Shown: positions 24,761 through 33,020 of the stretch, piece after piece
Position numbering within the stretch: the first letter of the stretch is position 1
How the letters are laid out: each line of letters begins with the position of its first letter
Assembly (NCBI RefSeq): GCF_947503385.1
Contig: NZ_CANNDO010000002.1
Coordinates: forward strand, 62,001 to 126,000
Length of the DNA stretch: 64,000 bases
Source: an uncultured Tateyamaria sp.
Lineage (GTDB): Bacteria; Pseudomonadota; Alphaproteobacteria; Rhodobacterales; Rhodobacteraceae
Reading direction: 5' to 3'
Made by a program: the position numbers and the translations under genes
Notes under the pieces: model-generated
Seen by the model: the letters and a program-made list of their open reading frames with translations, nothing else
The model's database searches: none
What the model was told of the DNA's origin: nothing

Positions 24761-26389
24761 TTACAGGCCCAGAGAGGCCCTGTAGATCGCGATCTGGCTG
24801 TCGCGCCCGATCTGGTCCGTGATCTCTTCCCAAGCGGCGGCGATGGCGTCTGCCGTCTCCTGTGCGGAGCCGTATTGACCCGCGTAGCCTTTGGCCAACT
24901 CGTCTTCGGCAACCGAATAGTACTGGAAGATACCCGGAATGCGGGGTTCGATGGCAGCGTTCGGGTGGTTGTAGCTGTCTGCGTTGGAGCCGAGGTAATC
25001 CTCAATGAACGCGCGGTCATAACCTGCCTCTTCCCACTCTTCGAACTGAAAGTGCGAATTGCGATATGGCTGGAAGCCCGACGGATAAGCCGACGCCCAA
25101 AGCGACAGGTCCTTGCCACCCAGATGGGCCGCAGCGGACCAAGCCGCTTTCTTCTTCTTCTCGTCGCCTTCGACCGTGGCCATGACGTATACACCCCAGC
25201 CGATATAGGCCATGTTGGGTGCCTCGTTGCGGGTGTCTTCCCATGCGCCGGCTTGTGCGTTGTAGACGCGGTCCGAGGCCGGGTTGATGCCAAAGCCCAC
25301 AACATCCCCCACCACGGACGTATCCGAAGTGCGCGCGCTTGAGCCGACGTCACCCCACCACATCAGCATGGACCCGGTGCCCGCAAGGAACTGTTGGAAG
25401 GCGGTTGTGCCGGGGTCGGCGTTGATCTGATCGGCAGGATATGCGCCCGCCTCAATCAGGTCCATCACGTCCTGAATGGCCTGCACCCAGGCCGGGTTGT
25501 TGACCATCGGCGTCATGGTGTCGGGGTCAAACAGCCACGCAGGCGAATTGGGGTGCTTGGCGTAGGCCGCCGCACGGTTTTCGAGGAAATAGAAGCCAAA
25601 GCCGCCCCACCCTTTGAGCGGATCAAGATAGCCATGCGCGGGCAGACCGGTCAGCGGGTCTTCCTTGCCGACCAGATCCTTGGAAACCTGATTGATCTCC
25701 TGCCATGTGGTGGGCACTTCGGCACCGCCAATGCCGTCGGGACCAAAGTAATCCTTGCGATAGGCAAAGCTGTGACAGTCGCCGTCAATCGACACCCGGT
25801 ACGTCTTGCCGTCCCATGTGCCCACGGGCGCTTTGAGGTAATCGACATAGTCGTCCATGTCGATCTGTTCCTTGACCCAATCCGGCATCTCGGAAGCGAG
25901 GCCCTTACCCAACACGTCCCCTTCGAACGGGGCACCCATCTCGATGATGTCGAAGTCGACCGTGCCCGTGGCAATCGACTGTTGCAGGCGCGCGTTGTAG
26001 TCGGCCTGCGCAAGGTCGATCCAGTTGATCTTGGCCCCGGTATACGCCTCCCACGGTTTCAGGAATCCGCGGAACAGGAAGTTGTGCAGGTTTTGGTTGT
26101 TCAGCCCCATGAACGTCAGTTCAACCCCGGCAAATTCGCCTTCGGCCACGTTCTCTTTGGTGGCGCCGAGGCACATTTCACCGACCTTCTGCCAATCGCT
26201 GTCGGTGGGCGATCCGGCACCCACGCCGGGGATTTTGAGGATTTCGGCGCGGACATTGGCATGTGCCGCCGCCGCGGCCTTGCCCGCAGGCAGCATCGCC
26301 GCCGCCCCCAGAGCCGCCGTGCCTTTGAGCATCTGGCGCCGGTTCATCTTCTGCGCGGCTTTGATGCAGTTATACAGGTCCGTCTTCAT
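24761..26389 (-). CDS. Sugar ABC transporter substrate-binding protein, Tat-exported
   Basis: A 542-residue periplasmic binding protein. A twin-arginine signal is visible as NRRQMLKGTAALGAAAMLPAG at about residues 16-36. The mature part has typical extracellular solute-binding features: VELTFMGLNNQNLHNFLFRGFLKPWEAYTGAKINWID, later GTWDGKTYRVSIDGDCHSFAYRKDYF. It is longer than usual MalE-type proteins (about 400-450). The ATG at 26389 is chosen because GGGAGG lies six bases upstream. Divergent from its ATPase gene across a 216-base promoter region. Confidence 0.93.
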   Translation of the reverse strand: MKTDLYNCIKAAQKMNRRQMLKGTAALGAAAMLPAGKAAAAAHANVRAEILKIPGVGAGSPTDSDWQKVGEMCLGATKENVAEGEFAGVELTFMGLNNQNLHNFLFRGFLKPWEAYTGAKINWIDLAQADYNARLQQSIATGTVDFDIIEMGAPFEGDVLGKGLASEMPDWVKEQIDMDDYVDYLKAPVGTWDGKTYRVSIDGDCHSFAYRKDYFGPDGIGGAEVPTTWQEINQVSKDLVGKEDPLTGLPAHGYLDPLKGWGGFGFYFLENRAAAYAKHPNSPAWLFDPDTMTPMVNNPAWVQAIQDVMDLIEAGAYPADQINADPGTTAFQQFLAGTGSMLMWWGDVGSSARTSDTSVVGDVVGFGINPASDRVYNAQAGAWEDTRNEAPNMAYIGWGVYVMATVEGDEKKKKAAWSAAAHLGGKDLSLWASAYPSGFQPYRNSHFQFEEWEEAGYDRAFIEDYLGSNADSYNHPNAAIEPRIPGIFQYYSVAEDELAKGYAGQYGSAQETADAIAAAWEEITDQIGRDSQIAIYRASLGL

Positions 26390-26605
26390 CTTCATCCTCC
26401 CTGGATCGGTGACACATTTCGTCCTTGGGCAGATGATAAAGCGCGTTTTTCTTATAGGTTTTCCGAATGATAGCGCTCCGCACTCCCCCCGCGGAACTTT
26501 CACTATGCGTGAGATTTACGTTAAGTCAACAAAAGCGGCCTCAGACACGTGGACAAGGAAAATCCCTTTCACTAGCATCAAGGCTCAATGGGGGGACAGC
26601 CGCGC

Positions 26606-27643
26606 ATGGCAGGCGTCAAGATACACGATATCCGCAAATCCTACGGCGCGGTCGAGGTCATTCACGGCGTGAATGTTGACATCGGCGATGGGGAGTTTGT
26701 TGCCCTTGTGGGCCCTTCGGGCTGCGGCAAGTCCACGTTGCTGCGTATGATCGCCGGGCTGGAGCCGATCAACGGCGGCACGATCGCCATCGGGGAGCGT
26801 GTGGTGAACAACCTGCCGCCCGCGCAGCGCGACATTGCGATGGTGTTCCAGACGTATGCACTATATCCCCACAAATCCGTGGCCGAGAATATGGGCTTTG
26901 CGCTCAAGGTCGCCGGGGCTGACAGGGCCGAGATCAAGCGCCGCGTGGCTGAGGCCGCCGAAATCCTCAGCCTGACCGAATATCTCGACCGCAAGCCGCG
27001 CCACCTGTCCGGTGGCCAGCGCCAGCGGGTGGCCATGGGGCGCGCCATTGTGCGCGATCCGCAGGTGTTCCTCTTTGACGAGCCGCTGTCGAACCTCGAT
27101 GCCAAGCTGCGCATCCAGATGCGCACAGAAATCAAGGAACTGCACCAGCGGCTCAAGACCACGACGATCTTTGTCACCCACGACCAGATCGAGGCGATGA
27201 CACTGGCCGACCGGATCGTTGTGATGCAGGCAGGCAATATCGAACAGATCGGCACCCCGCTCGACCTTTATGACAACCCGGCCAACGAATTCGTTGCGAC
27301 GTTTATCGGCGCGCCGTCGATGAACCTGCTGGACGCTGAATTGGTGGACGGCCAGATCAGGGTCAGCGGTCAGGTTTTCCCCGGCCCCGCTGGCGCGGGC
27401 AAGGTGCGGCTGGGCATCCGGCCCGAACACTTGTCACTGGCAGACACCGGGCTCGAAATGCAGGTCAAGGTGGTAGAACCCACCGGGTCCGAAACGATGG
27501 TCTTTCTGACCTGTCAGGGCCAGGACATCACGGCCGTCTTTCGCGAACGCCACGCGTTCGAGCCGGGCCAGACGGTGCACCTGGCCCCCGACACCGAGTA
27601 CCTGCACGTGTTCAACGCAGACAGCGGCGCGCGTATGTCGTGA
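26606..27643 (+). CDS. Sugar ABC transporter ATP-binding protein (UgpC/MalK-like)
   Basis: A 345-residue importer ATPase. Walker A is VGPSGCGKSTLLRMIAGLE, the Q-loop MVFQTYALYPHKSV, the signature LSGGQRQRVAMGRAIVRDPQ, Walker B VFLFDEPLSNLDAKLR and the H-loop TTIFVTHDQIEAM. The C-terminal TOBE region (residues 240-345, IGAPSMNLLDAEL...RPEHLSL) is the UgpC/MsmK kind. The start at 26606 follows GGGGGG; the preceding six codons also remain open. It energises the two permeases and binding protein on the opposite strand, an uncommon split organisation. Confidence 0.95.
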   Translation: MAGVKIHDIRKSYGAVEVIHGVNVDIGDGEFVALVGPSGCGKSTLLRMIAGLEPINGGTIAIGERVVNNLPPAQRDIAMVFQTYALYPHKSVAENMGFALKVAGADRAEIKRRVAEAAEILSLTEYLDRKPRHLSGGQRQRVAMGRAIVRDPQVFLFDEPLSNLDAKLRIQMRTEIKELHQRLKTTTIFVTHDQIEAMTLADRIVVMQAGNIEQIGTPLDLYDNPANEFVATFIGAPSMNLLDAELVDGQIRVSGQVFPGPAGAGKVRLGIRPEHLSLADTGLEMQVKVVEPTGSETMVFLTCQGQDITAVFRERHAFEPGQTVHLAPDTEYLHVFNADSGARMS

Positions 27644-27754
27644 TTTCGCTTGGGACTGTCAGCTTTGGGGACAAAGCCAACCTTCAATCGAAAGCGCGAA
27701 TTTCAGCTTTTGGATCACCCGCCAGCCACGATAGGATCACCCGCTCGCTTAACG

Positions 27755-28273
27755 TCACGCGCCGATCTTTACTCCTTTAAGAAGGACATCGTCCAAGCTC
27801 TCACCATGCAGCACAGAGATATCTCCGGTGGCTTCGAGCACAGCGGCGCGAACTTCGCTGAAATGCAGCACATTTGCCTCGCGAAGCTTGGCGATTACGT
27901 CACCGCGCGAAGTTCTGGTGCGTGTGAGTGCGGTTTCCAGAAACTCACCGTCGCGCATCAGTAGCGTAGGTGTGTTGTCTATGATGCCCTCCAAGTCATC
28001 ACGTTCGGCGCGAATGCGAGACACGGCATACTGGACACCTAGGAGGGCTGAAATGGCGATCAGCGCTTGCACCATCGCACTCCAACTCGTGGCTTGCACA
28101 CATCCCGCGAGAAGCGAACCAATAGCGACGGTGGTGACGAAATCGAATGAAGTCATTTTGGAGAATGCGCGCAGGCCGACGATGCGCACGCTTATCACCA
28201 CCCATGAAAGGCCGACAAGGGAAAGCAATGTGCCCCGCAGGAATACGTCGAGAGCGGAAATGTCGGTGAACAT
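27755..28273 (-). CDS. YetF/DUF421 family membrane protein
   Basis: A 172-residue protein with about three N-terminal helices (residues 8-90) and a cytoplasmic YetF domain. Signature segments are RIVGLRAFSKMTSFDFVTTVAIGSLLA and the C-terminal DNTPTLLMRDGEFLETALTRTRTSRGDVIAKLREANV. These match DUF421/YetF, implicated in spore or stress physiology but not biochemically defined. The start at 28273 overlaps the DUF998 stop (TGATG), so the two are a coupled unit. The frame is open to 28495 but the extension is the shadow of DUF998. Confidence 0.85.
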   Translation of the reverse strand: MFTDISALDVFLRGTLLSLVGLSWVVISVRIVGLRAFSKMTSFDFVTTVAIGSLLAGCVQATSWSAMVQALIAISALLGVQYAVSRIRAERDDLEGIIDNTPTLLMRDGEFLETALTRTRTSRGDVIAKLREANVLHFSEVRAAVLEATGDISVLHGESLDDVLLKGVKIGA

Positions 28274-28929
28274 CAGCTTGCTTTCTGCTGCTTGGAGCGT
28301 TGGTAGAAAAGGTGTGCGAGGGTCAAAATGAGCACGAAGGAGACTGCGCCGAGGTAACGCTCGTAAATGCCGTCGATGTCCGTGGGTAAAAAGAAGAACA
28401 CGGGAGCCGAAACAACCCAGACGATGCCGGTGGCGATCAGGATCGTACGGTAGCGTGGACTGGCCCGTGCCGCTCCGCGTGCCAGAGCAAAGCAAGCGAC
28501 GGTCATTGCGACGCCCAAGCCGTAGACAAGATAGATATGGATCACCCAGCCATCACTGTCGTTATCGCCGTATTCGTTACGGGCACCGATTAAAAACACC
28601 AACAACCCAAAGACAATGAGTGCAATGATCCCGACGCTCCAGTCCCATGCGCCGAGATGAACGTGCGCGGAGGACACAGCGAGGCCAATTAGCGCGGCGG
28701 AAAAGGCGTACAGACCGATATCGACGATGAATTCGTAGCGCCCCGCGCCCAGATCGCTGATTGTATCGGCAATCCAGTCATGGTTTGGAACGACAAAGTC
28801 TGCGATGAGGATTGAGGCAGCCAGCGCAAGGCAGCCAAAGACCGAAAGAAGGCTAAGGGACAAAAGAAGGAGCGGTTGCTCGTTCACTTCTGGTGGCATC
28901 TGTCGGTCGGTTTCGGTGGTCGGCGGCAT
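28273..28929 (-). CDS. DUF998 family membrane protein
   Basis: A 218-residue integral membrane protein with six predicted helices (from about residue 22 to 205). The segment NHDWIADTISDLGAGRYEFIVDIG is characteristic of DUF998, and YLVYGLGVAMTVACFALARG and YERYLGAVSFVLILTLAHL fit later helices. ATG 28929 has CAGGAG at a good distance; a GTG at 28944 would add five residues. It is the first gene of a two-gene unit with YetF, transcribed away from fucU. The function is unknown. Confidence 0.8.
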   Translation of the reverse strand: MPPTTETDRQMPPEVNEQPLLLLSLSLLSVFGCLALAASILIADFVVPNHDWIADTISDLGAGRYEFIVDIGLYAFSAALIGLAVSSAHVHLGAWDWSVGIIALIVFGLLVFLIGARNEYGDNDSDGWVIHIYLVYGLGVAMTVACFALARGAARASPRYRTILIATGIVWVVSAPVFFFLPTDIDGIYERYLGAVSFVLILTLAHLFYQRSKQQKAS

Positions 28930-28963
28930 TTCGGCTCCTGGCACACGGTATGCGCGTTACGTA

Positions 28964-28977
28964 GTCCGACGTCGGAC
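28964..28977. promoter_or_regulatory. 14-base perfect palindrome between DUF998 and fucU
   Basis: GTCCGACGTCGGAC is a perfect palindrome in the divergent intergenic region, 35 bases upstream of the DUF998 start and 126 bases before fucU. Its size and place suit a dimeric regulator binding site, but no cognate regulator is encoded nearby. Confidence 0.35.
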
Positions 28978-29102
28978 CTTTGAAACCCAGGCATCGGGAG
29001 CGGACATTCGTGCGGCTTTCAGCATTGGTCAAAGAGGGCCCCAAACCCGCCCTTGGGTCTGAACACATCCTCGGCTACCGTGTTCCAAAAGCGGAGGACA
29101 TT

Positions 29103-29549
29103 ATGCTCAAAGGAATTGCCCCCATCCTGAACGCCGACGTGCTTTATGCTTTGCGCGCCATGGGCCACGGGGATGACCTGATTGTCGCTGACACGAATTT
29201 TCCATCCGACAGTGTTGCGCGCGACACGACGCTGGGCGAAGTGCTGCGCATCGACCGGCCTGCGGCCGAGGTGGTGCGCGCGGTCCTGTCCGTTTTTCCC
29301 ATCGACACATTTGTCGATGATGCCGCTGCACGTATGGAAGTGGTGGGCGAGCCAGAGACCATCCTGCCCGTCATGAAAGAAGTACAGGCCGAGGTTACCG
29401 CGGCAGACGGCCCCACCATGATGAGCATCGAGCGTTATGCTTTTTATGATCGCGCAAAACAGGCCTATGCGGTGATCCAGACCGGCGAACGGCGTTTCTA
29501 CGGCTGCTTTGCCCTGCGCAAGGGCGTGGTTGGGCCGGACGAGGACTGA
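29103..29549 (+). CDS. fucU: RbsD/FucU family sugar mutarotase
   Basis: A 148-residue mutarotase that interconverts sugar anomers. The catalytic region is LRAMGHGDDLIVADTNFPS (H22), with the C-terminal YDRAKQAYAVIQTGERRFYGCFALRKGV typical of FucU (L-fucose mutarotase) rather than RbsD. The start ATG has GGAGGA upstream. It is followed after 3 bases by a ribokinase-type gene, giving a mutarotase-kinase pair that fits the sugar utilisation theme of the neighbourhood, including the fucose-type dehydrogenase and lactonase at 13-15 kb. Confidence 0.9.
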   Translation: MLKGIAPILNADVLYALRAMGHGDDLIVADTNFPSDSVARDTTLGEVLRIDRPAAEVVRAVLSVFPIDTFVDDAAARMEVVGEPETILPVMKEVQAEVTAADGPTMMSIERYAFYDRAKQAYAVIQTGERRFYGCFALRKGVVGPDED

Positions 29550-29552
29550 GCC

Positions 29553-30455
29553 ATGGGAACGGTTGTGATTCTGGGTGTCTTTGTCGCCGATACTGCGTAC
29601 CGCGCCGCGCGGATGCCTGTGATGGGCGAGACGATCATGGGCACCGCCTTTGCCCTTGGCCCGGGCGGCAAGGGATCCAATCAGGCGGTGGCCTGCGCCC
29701 GTCTTGGGGTCGACACGCATTTCATCTCGAACCTCGGTCAGGACGACTTTGCCAAGCTGGCGCTCGACACATGGGCGCAGGCCGGTGTTGTCCCGCACGT
29801 GCGCCAGATTGCCGAAAGCTATACTGGCGCCGCCCATATCTTTATCGAAGAGGCCAGCGGCGACAACGCCATCATCGTGGCCCCCGGCGCGGCGGCTCTT
29901 ATCTCCCCCTCTGATGTTGAGGCGCAGGCGGACCTGATCCAAGGGGCCGACGTTTTTGTCACCCAGCTGGAACAACCGATGGACGCGGCAGTGCGCGCCT
30001 TGGAGATTGCGCGCGCCGCGGGCGTCACGACGGTGTTGAACCCTGCCCCTGCCGCTGAATTACCAGAGGGAATGCTGGCCCTTTGCGACTATGTCACCCC
30101 GAATGAAACAGAATGCGAAGCGCTCACCGAGATTGCCGTCACGGATGAAAAACAGGCCGAACAGGCCTGCGCTGCCCTGATGACCAAAGGTGTCCGCACC
30201 CCGATTATCACCATGGGGCAACAAGGCGCGTACCTTGCCGGTCACGGACTGGTCCCGGCGGTGAAGGCCGGCCCAGTGGTGGAAACGACCGGCGCGGGCG
30301 ATGCCTTTAACGGTGCCTTTGCCGCGGCACTTGCCGACGGGCAAAGCGCGGTCGATGCGGTGCGGTATGGGTGCGCAACCGCAGGCATATCGGTCACGCG
30401 CCCCGGCACCGCGCCCTCCATGCCCACCCGCGACGAGGTTCTGGCCCACCTCTGA
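29553..30455 (+). CDS. rbsK: Ribokinase-type PfkB sugar kinase
   Basis: A 300-residue kinase of normal ribokinase length. The N-terminal sugar site is FALGPGGKGSNQAVACARLG; the anion hole and catalytic base lie in VVETTGAGDAFNGAFAAALADG with the canonical T-G-A-G-D. NPAPAAELP and TPNETECEALT are ribokinase hallmarks. The likely reaction is phosphorylation of ribose or a related sugar at O5. It follows fucU with a 3-base gap and is convergent with nothing, running toward the monooxygenase gene 103 bases later. Confidence 0.92.
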   Translation: MGTVVILGVFVADTAYRAARMPVMGETIMGTAFALGPGGKGSNQAVACARLGVDTHFISNLGQDDFAKLALDTWAQAGVVPHVRQIAESYTGAAHIFIEEASGDNAIIVAPGAAALISPSDVEAQADLIQGADVFVTQLEQPMDAAVRALEIARAAGVTTVLNPAPAAELPEGMLALCDYVTPNETECEALTEIAVTDEKQAEQACAALMTKGVRTPIITMGQQGAYLAGHGLVPAVKAGPVVETTGAGDAFNGAFAAALADGQSAVDAVRYGCATAGISVTRPGTAPSMPTRDEVLAHL

Positions 30456-30558
30456 CCGCACGGACCATCGGCAAGAAACCGGACACCCTCAGCAAAACCG
30501 TCGCACAAACGGCACCGTTCTGGCACACTCGGACAAGTTGCACTTGGGAGGGCGCAGA

Positions 30559-32358
30559 ATGCTGGACAATACACTCGACACCGAAATCCAAGGTTTTCTG
30601 GACAATTTTGGCGGCGCTTTGGCGCGCGGAGATATCGACGCGGCCGTCGCGATGTTTCAGACAGATTGCTATTGGCGGGACCTCGTCACTTTCACTTGGA
30701 ACATCCGCACCATGGAAGGTCCGGATCAGGTCCGCGACATGCTGGCAGCGCAGCTTGGCACCACAAAACCCAGCCAATGGCGCATCGCGGACGGCGAGCC
30801 GGTCACTGAAGATGGCGGGATCACCACCGCATGGATCACATTCGAAACGGACGTTGCCCGTGGCTATGGCCTGATCCGCCTGCGCGACGGGCTGATCTGG
30901 ACACTGCTGACATCCATGACCGAACTGAAAGGCCACGAGGAACCTCTGGGCTACGAACGCCCGCTGGGGGCGAAACATGGCGCTGGCAAAGGACGGCTCA
31001 GCTGGGCCGAAGAGCGTGAGAAGGAACAGGCCGAACTGGGCTACACCACCCAGCCCTATACCGTGATCATCGGTGGCGGACAGGGCGGCATCGCCTTGGG
31101 CGCACGGCTGCGCCAGCTTGGCGTGCCCACGATCATCGTTGAGAAAAACGCACGTCCCGGCGACAGTTGGCGCAAGCGCTACAAATCGCTCTGCCTGCAC
31201 GACCCGGTCTGGTACGACCACCTGCCCTACCTGCCCTTCCCGCCGAACTGGCCGGTGTTTTCGCCCAAGGACAAGATCGGCGACTGGCTTGAGATGTACA
31301 CACGGGTCATGGAGCTGAATTACTGGACGCAATCGACCGTGCATCACGCCGAATTCAACGAAAGCACAAAGGAATGGGCCGTCACCGTGGACCGCAACGG
31401 CCAAACGGTCACCCTCCGCCCCAAACAGCTGGTCTTTGCCACCGGCATGTCGGGCAAGGCGAATGTCCCCGATTTCCCCGGCATGGATACGTTCAAAGGT
31501 GACCAGCACCATTCGTCGCAACACCCCGGCCCGGACAAATACAAGGGCAAGAAGGCCGTCGTGATCGGGTCAAACAATTCCGCCCACGATATCTGCGCCG
31601 CACTTTGGGAAAACGATGTGGATGTGACGATGGTCCAGCGGTCGTCGACCCATATCGTGCGGTCCGAACCGCTGATGGAACACGGGCTGGGCGATCTGTA
31701 TTCCGAACGCGCGGTAGAGGCCGGTGTAACTACGCAAAAGGCCGATCTGATCTTTGCCTCCTTACCATACCGCATCCTGCACGAGTTCCAGATACCGGTT
31801 TATGACAAGATCAAGGAGGTCGATGCAGAGTTTTATGCAGGTCTCGAAAATGCAGGCTTTCAGCTGGACTGGGGGGCGGACAATTCGGGTCTCTTTATGA
31901 AGTATCTGCGCCGCGGCTCCGGCTACTATATCGACGTCGGTGCCAGCCAGCTTGTCATCGACGGAAAGATCAAATTGCAGGCCGGACAGGTCAGCGAGAT
32001 TGTACCGGATGGTGTTATCCTTGAGGATGGCACAAAGCTTGAGGCGGACCTGATTGTCTATGCCACCGGCTATGGCTCAATGAATGGCTGGGTGTCGGAC
32101 CTGATTGATCAGGACACCGCAGACAAGGTTGGCAAGGTCTGGGGATTGGGGTCGGACACGCCCAAGGACCCCGGCCCGTGGGAAGGCGAACAGCGCAACA
32201 TGTGGAAACCGACCCAGCAGGAGGCGCTGTGGTTCCACGGCGGCAACCTGCACCAGTCGCGCCATTACTCGCAGTTCCTGTCGCTACAGATCAAAGCACG
32301 GATGGAAGGCATCAACACGCCTGTTTACGGGCTTCAGGAAACGCATCACCGCGGCTGA
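30559..32358 (+). CDS. FAD-dependent monooxygenase fused to N-terminal NTF2-like domain
   Basis: A 599-residue fusion. Residues 1-130 look like a SnoaL/NTF2-type alpha+beta barrel (FGGALARGDIDAAVAMFQTDCYWRDLV). The flavin domain begins at about 166 with the FAD site YTVIIGGGQGGIALG, then WRKRYKSLCLHDPVWYDHLPY and a second Rossmann motif VVIGSNNSAHDI for NADPH. The region TFKGDQHHSSQHPG resembles the FMO/BVMO fingerprint. It probably hydroxylates or oxidises a small organic substrate. The start has GGGAGGG upstream. A strong hairpin follows the stop. Confidence 0.9.
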   Translation: MLDNTLDTEIQGFLDNFGGALARGDIDAAVAMFQTDCYWRDLVTFTWNIRTMEGPDQVRDMLAAQLGTTKPSQWRIADGEPVTEDGGITTAWITFETDVARGYGLIRLRDGLIWTLLTSMTELKGHEEPLGYERPLGAKHGAGKGRLSWAEEREKEQAELGYTTQPYTVIIGGGQGGIALGARLRQLGVPTIIVEKNARPGDSWRKRYKSLCLHDPVWYDHLPYLPFPPNWPVFSPKDKIGDWLEMYTRVMELNYWTQSTVHHAEFNESTKEWAVTVDRNGQTVTLRPKQLVFATGMSGKANVPDFPGMDTFKGDQHHSSQHPGPDKYKGKKAVVIGSNNSAHDICAALWENDVDVTMVQRSSTHIVRSEPLMEHGLGDLYSERAVEAGVTTQKADLIFASLPYRILHEFQIPVYDKIKEVDAEFYAGLENAGFQLDWGADNSGLFMKYLRRGSGYYIDVGASQLVIDGKIKLQAGQVSEIVPDGVILEDGTKLEADLIVYATGYGSMNGWVSDLIDQDTADKVGKVWGLGSDTPKDPGPWEGEQRNMWKPTQQEALWFHGGNLHQSRHYSQFLSLQIKARMEGINTPVYGLQETHHRG

Positions 32359-32372
32359 TGTGATAATATCCA

Positions 32373-32414
32373 GACCGGGCCGTCCCGTGTGAAAACCACG
32401 GTGGAGGCCCGGTC
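32373..32414. terminator. Strong hairpin after monooxygenase gene
   Basis: The arms GACCGGGCC (32373-32381) and GGCCCGGTC (32406-32414) are perfect complements, and an inner CCGTG/CACGG stem adds length. No T-run follows on either strand, so it may be a Rho-type or processing hairpin rather than an intrinsic terminator. Confidence 0.55.
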
Positions 32415-32499
32415 AACCGCAGTGCATTGTCCCGCAGGTCAGACGGCGCAGTGCGGCCATCGCCTTAGCGTGGCATTAAATTACTCATTATATTCAACG

Positions 32500-32518
32500 C
32501 CGTGAACGATTTTCACGG
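32500..32518. promoter_or_regulatory. Inverted repeat just upstream of the ECF41 promoter
   Basis: CCGTGAA-CGATT-TTCACGG has perfect 7-base arms separated by 5 bases, ending 6 bases before the ECF41-type -35 element. Its place suits an activator or repressor acting on this promoter. The binding protein is unknown. Confidence 0.4.
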
Positions 32519-32524
32519 GCGACA

Positions 32525-32551
32525 TGTCACACATCGCCGATGCGGTTCGTC
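32525..32551 (+). promoter_or_regulatory. ECF41-type sigma factor promoter
   Basis: TGTCACA (32525-32531), 16 bases, then CGTC (32548-32551) exactly matches the ECF41 consensus TGTCACA-N16-CGTC that I recall from work on this sigma group. It lies 38 bases before the AhpD-like gene, which is followed by the ECF41 sigma gene itself, giving an autoregulated unit. Confidence 0.85.
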
Positions 32552-32588
32552 AAAGAGGCATAGGAACACTGCACTCAGGAGACTGACC

Positions 32589-33020
32589 ATGACACCAACG
32601 CACGCCATCACATATGAACACGCCATTCCGGACATCCTTCAGGCCATGGCCAATGTACACGGCGTTATCGCCGCCCATGGGCTGGACCCATCACTTTGCC
32701 ACCTCGTGCGCCTGCGGGCCTCTCAGATCAACCGCTGCGGTTACTGTGTCAAGATGCATACCCGCGACGCCCGTCGCGACGGTGAAACGGCGGATCGGTT
32801 GGACCGCGTGATCGTCTGGAACCACGTCAGCGATTTCACCGAGCAGGAACAGGTCGCGCTGGAATGGACCGAGGCGCTGACCCAGATGGATGCCCGGACG
32901 GATCTGGGCACCCTGCGTGCCCGGTTGCGCGATCATTTCTCCGATGCTGAAATCGGCGCGCTGACGGCAGAAATTGCCATGATCAACCTGTGGAACCGGA
33001 TCAATGTCTCAAAACACTGA
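32589..33020 (+). CDS. AhpD-like carboxymuconolactone decarboxylase family protein
   Basis: A 143-residue AhpD/CMD-family protein. The redox motif is NRCGYCVKMHTRDAR with C50, C53 and H57, as in alkylhydroperoxidase AhpD; the decarboxylase chemistry is not implied. It may act as a peroxide or thiol-dependent reductase. The start follows a GGAGACTGACC ribosome site. The ECF41 sigma gene starts 17 bases before its stop, a tight overlap. Pairing of a CMD-type protein with an ECF41 sigma factor is a known hallmark of that sigma group (the COE targets). Confidence 0.92.
   Translation: MTPTHAITYEHAIPDILQAMANVHGVIAAHGLDPSLCHLVRLRASQINRCGYCVKMHTRDARRDGETADRLDRVIVWNHVSDFTEQEQVALEWTEALTQMDARTDLGTLRARLRDHFSDAEIGALTAEIAMINLWNRINVSKH

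Noticed and set aside
26466-26480. AATGATAGCGCTCCG as a LacI-type operator in the importer promoter
   Set aside because: Only the left half fits the palindromic consensus; the right half diverges and no LacI gene is in the window.
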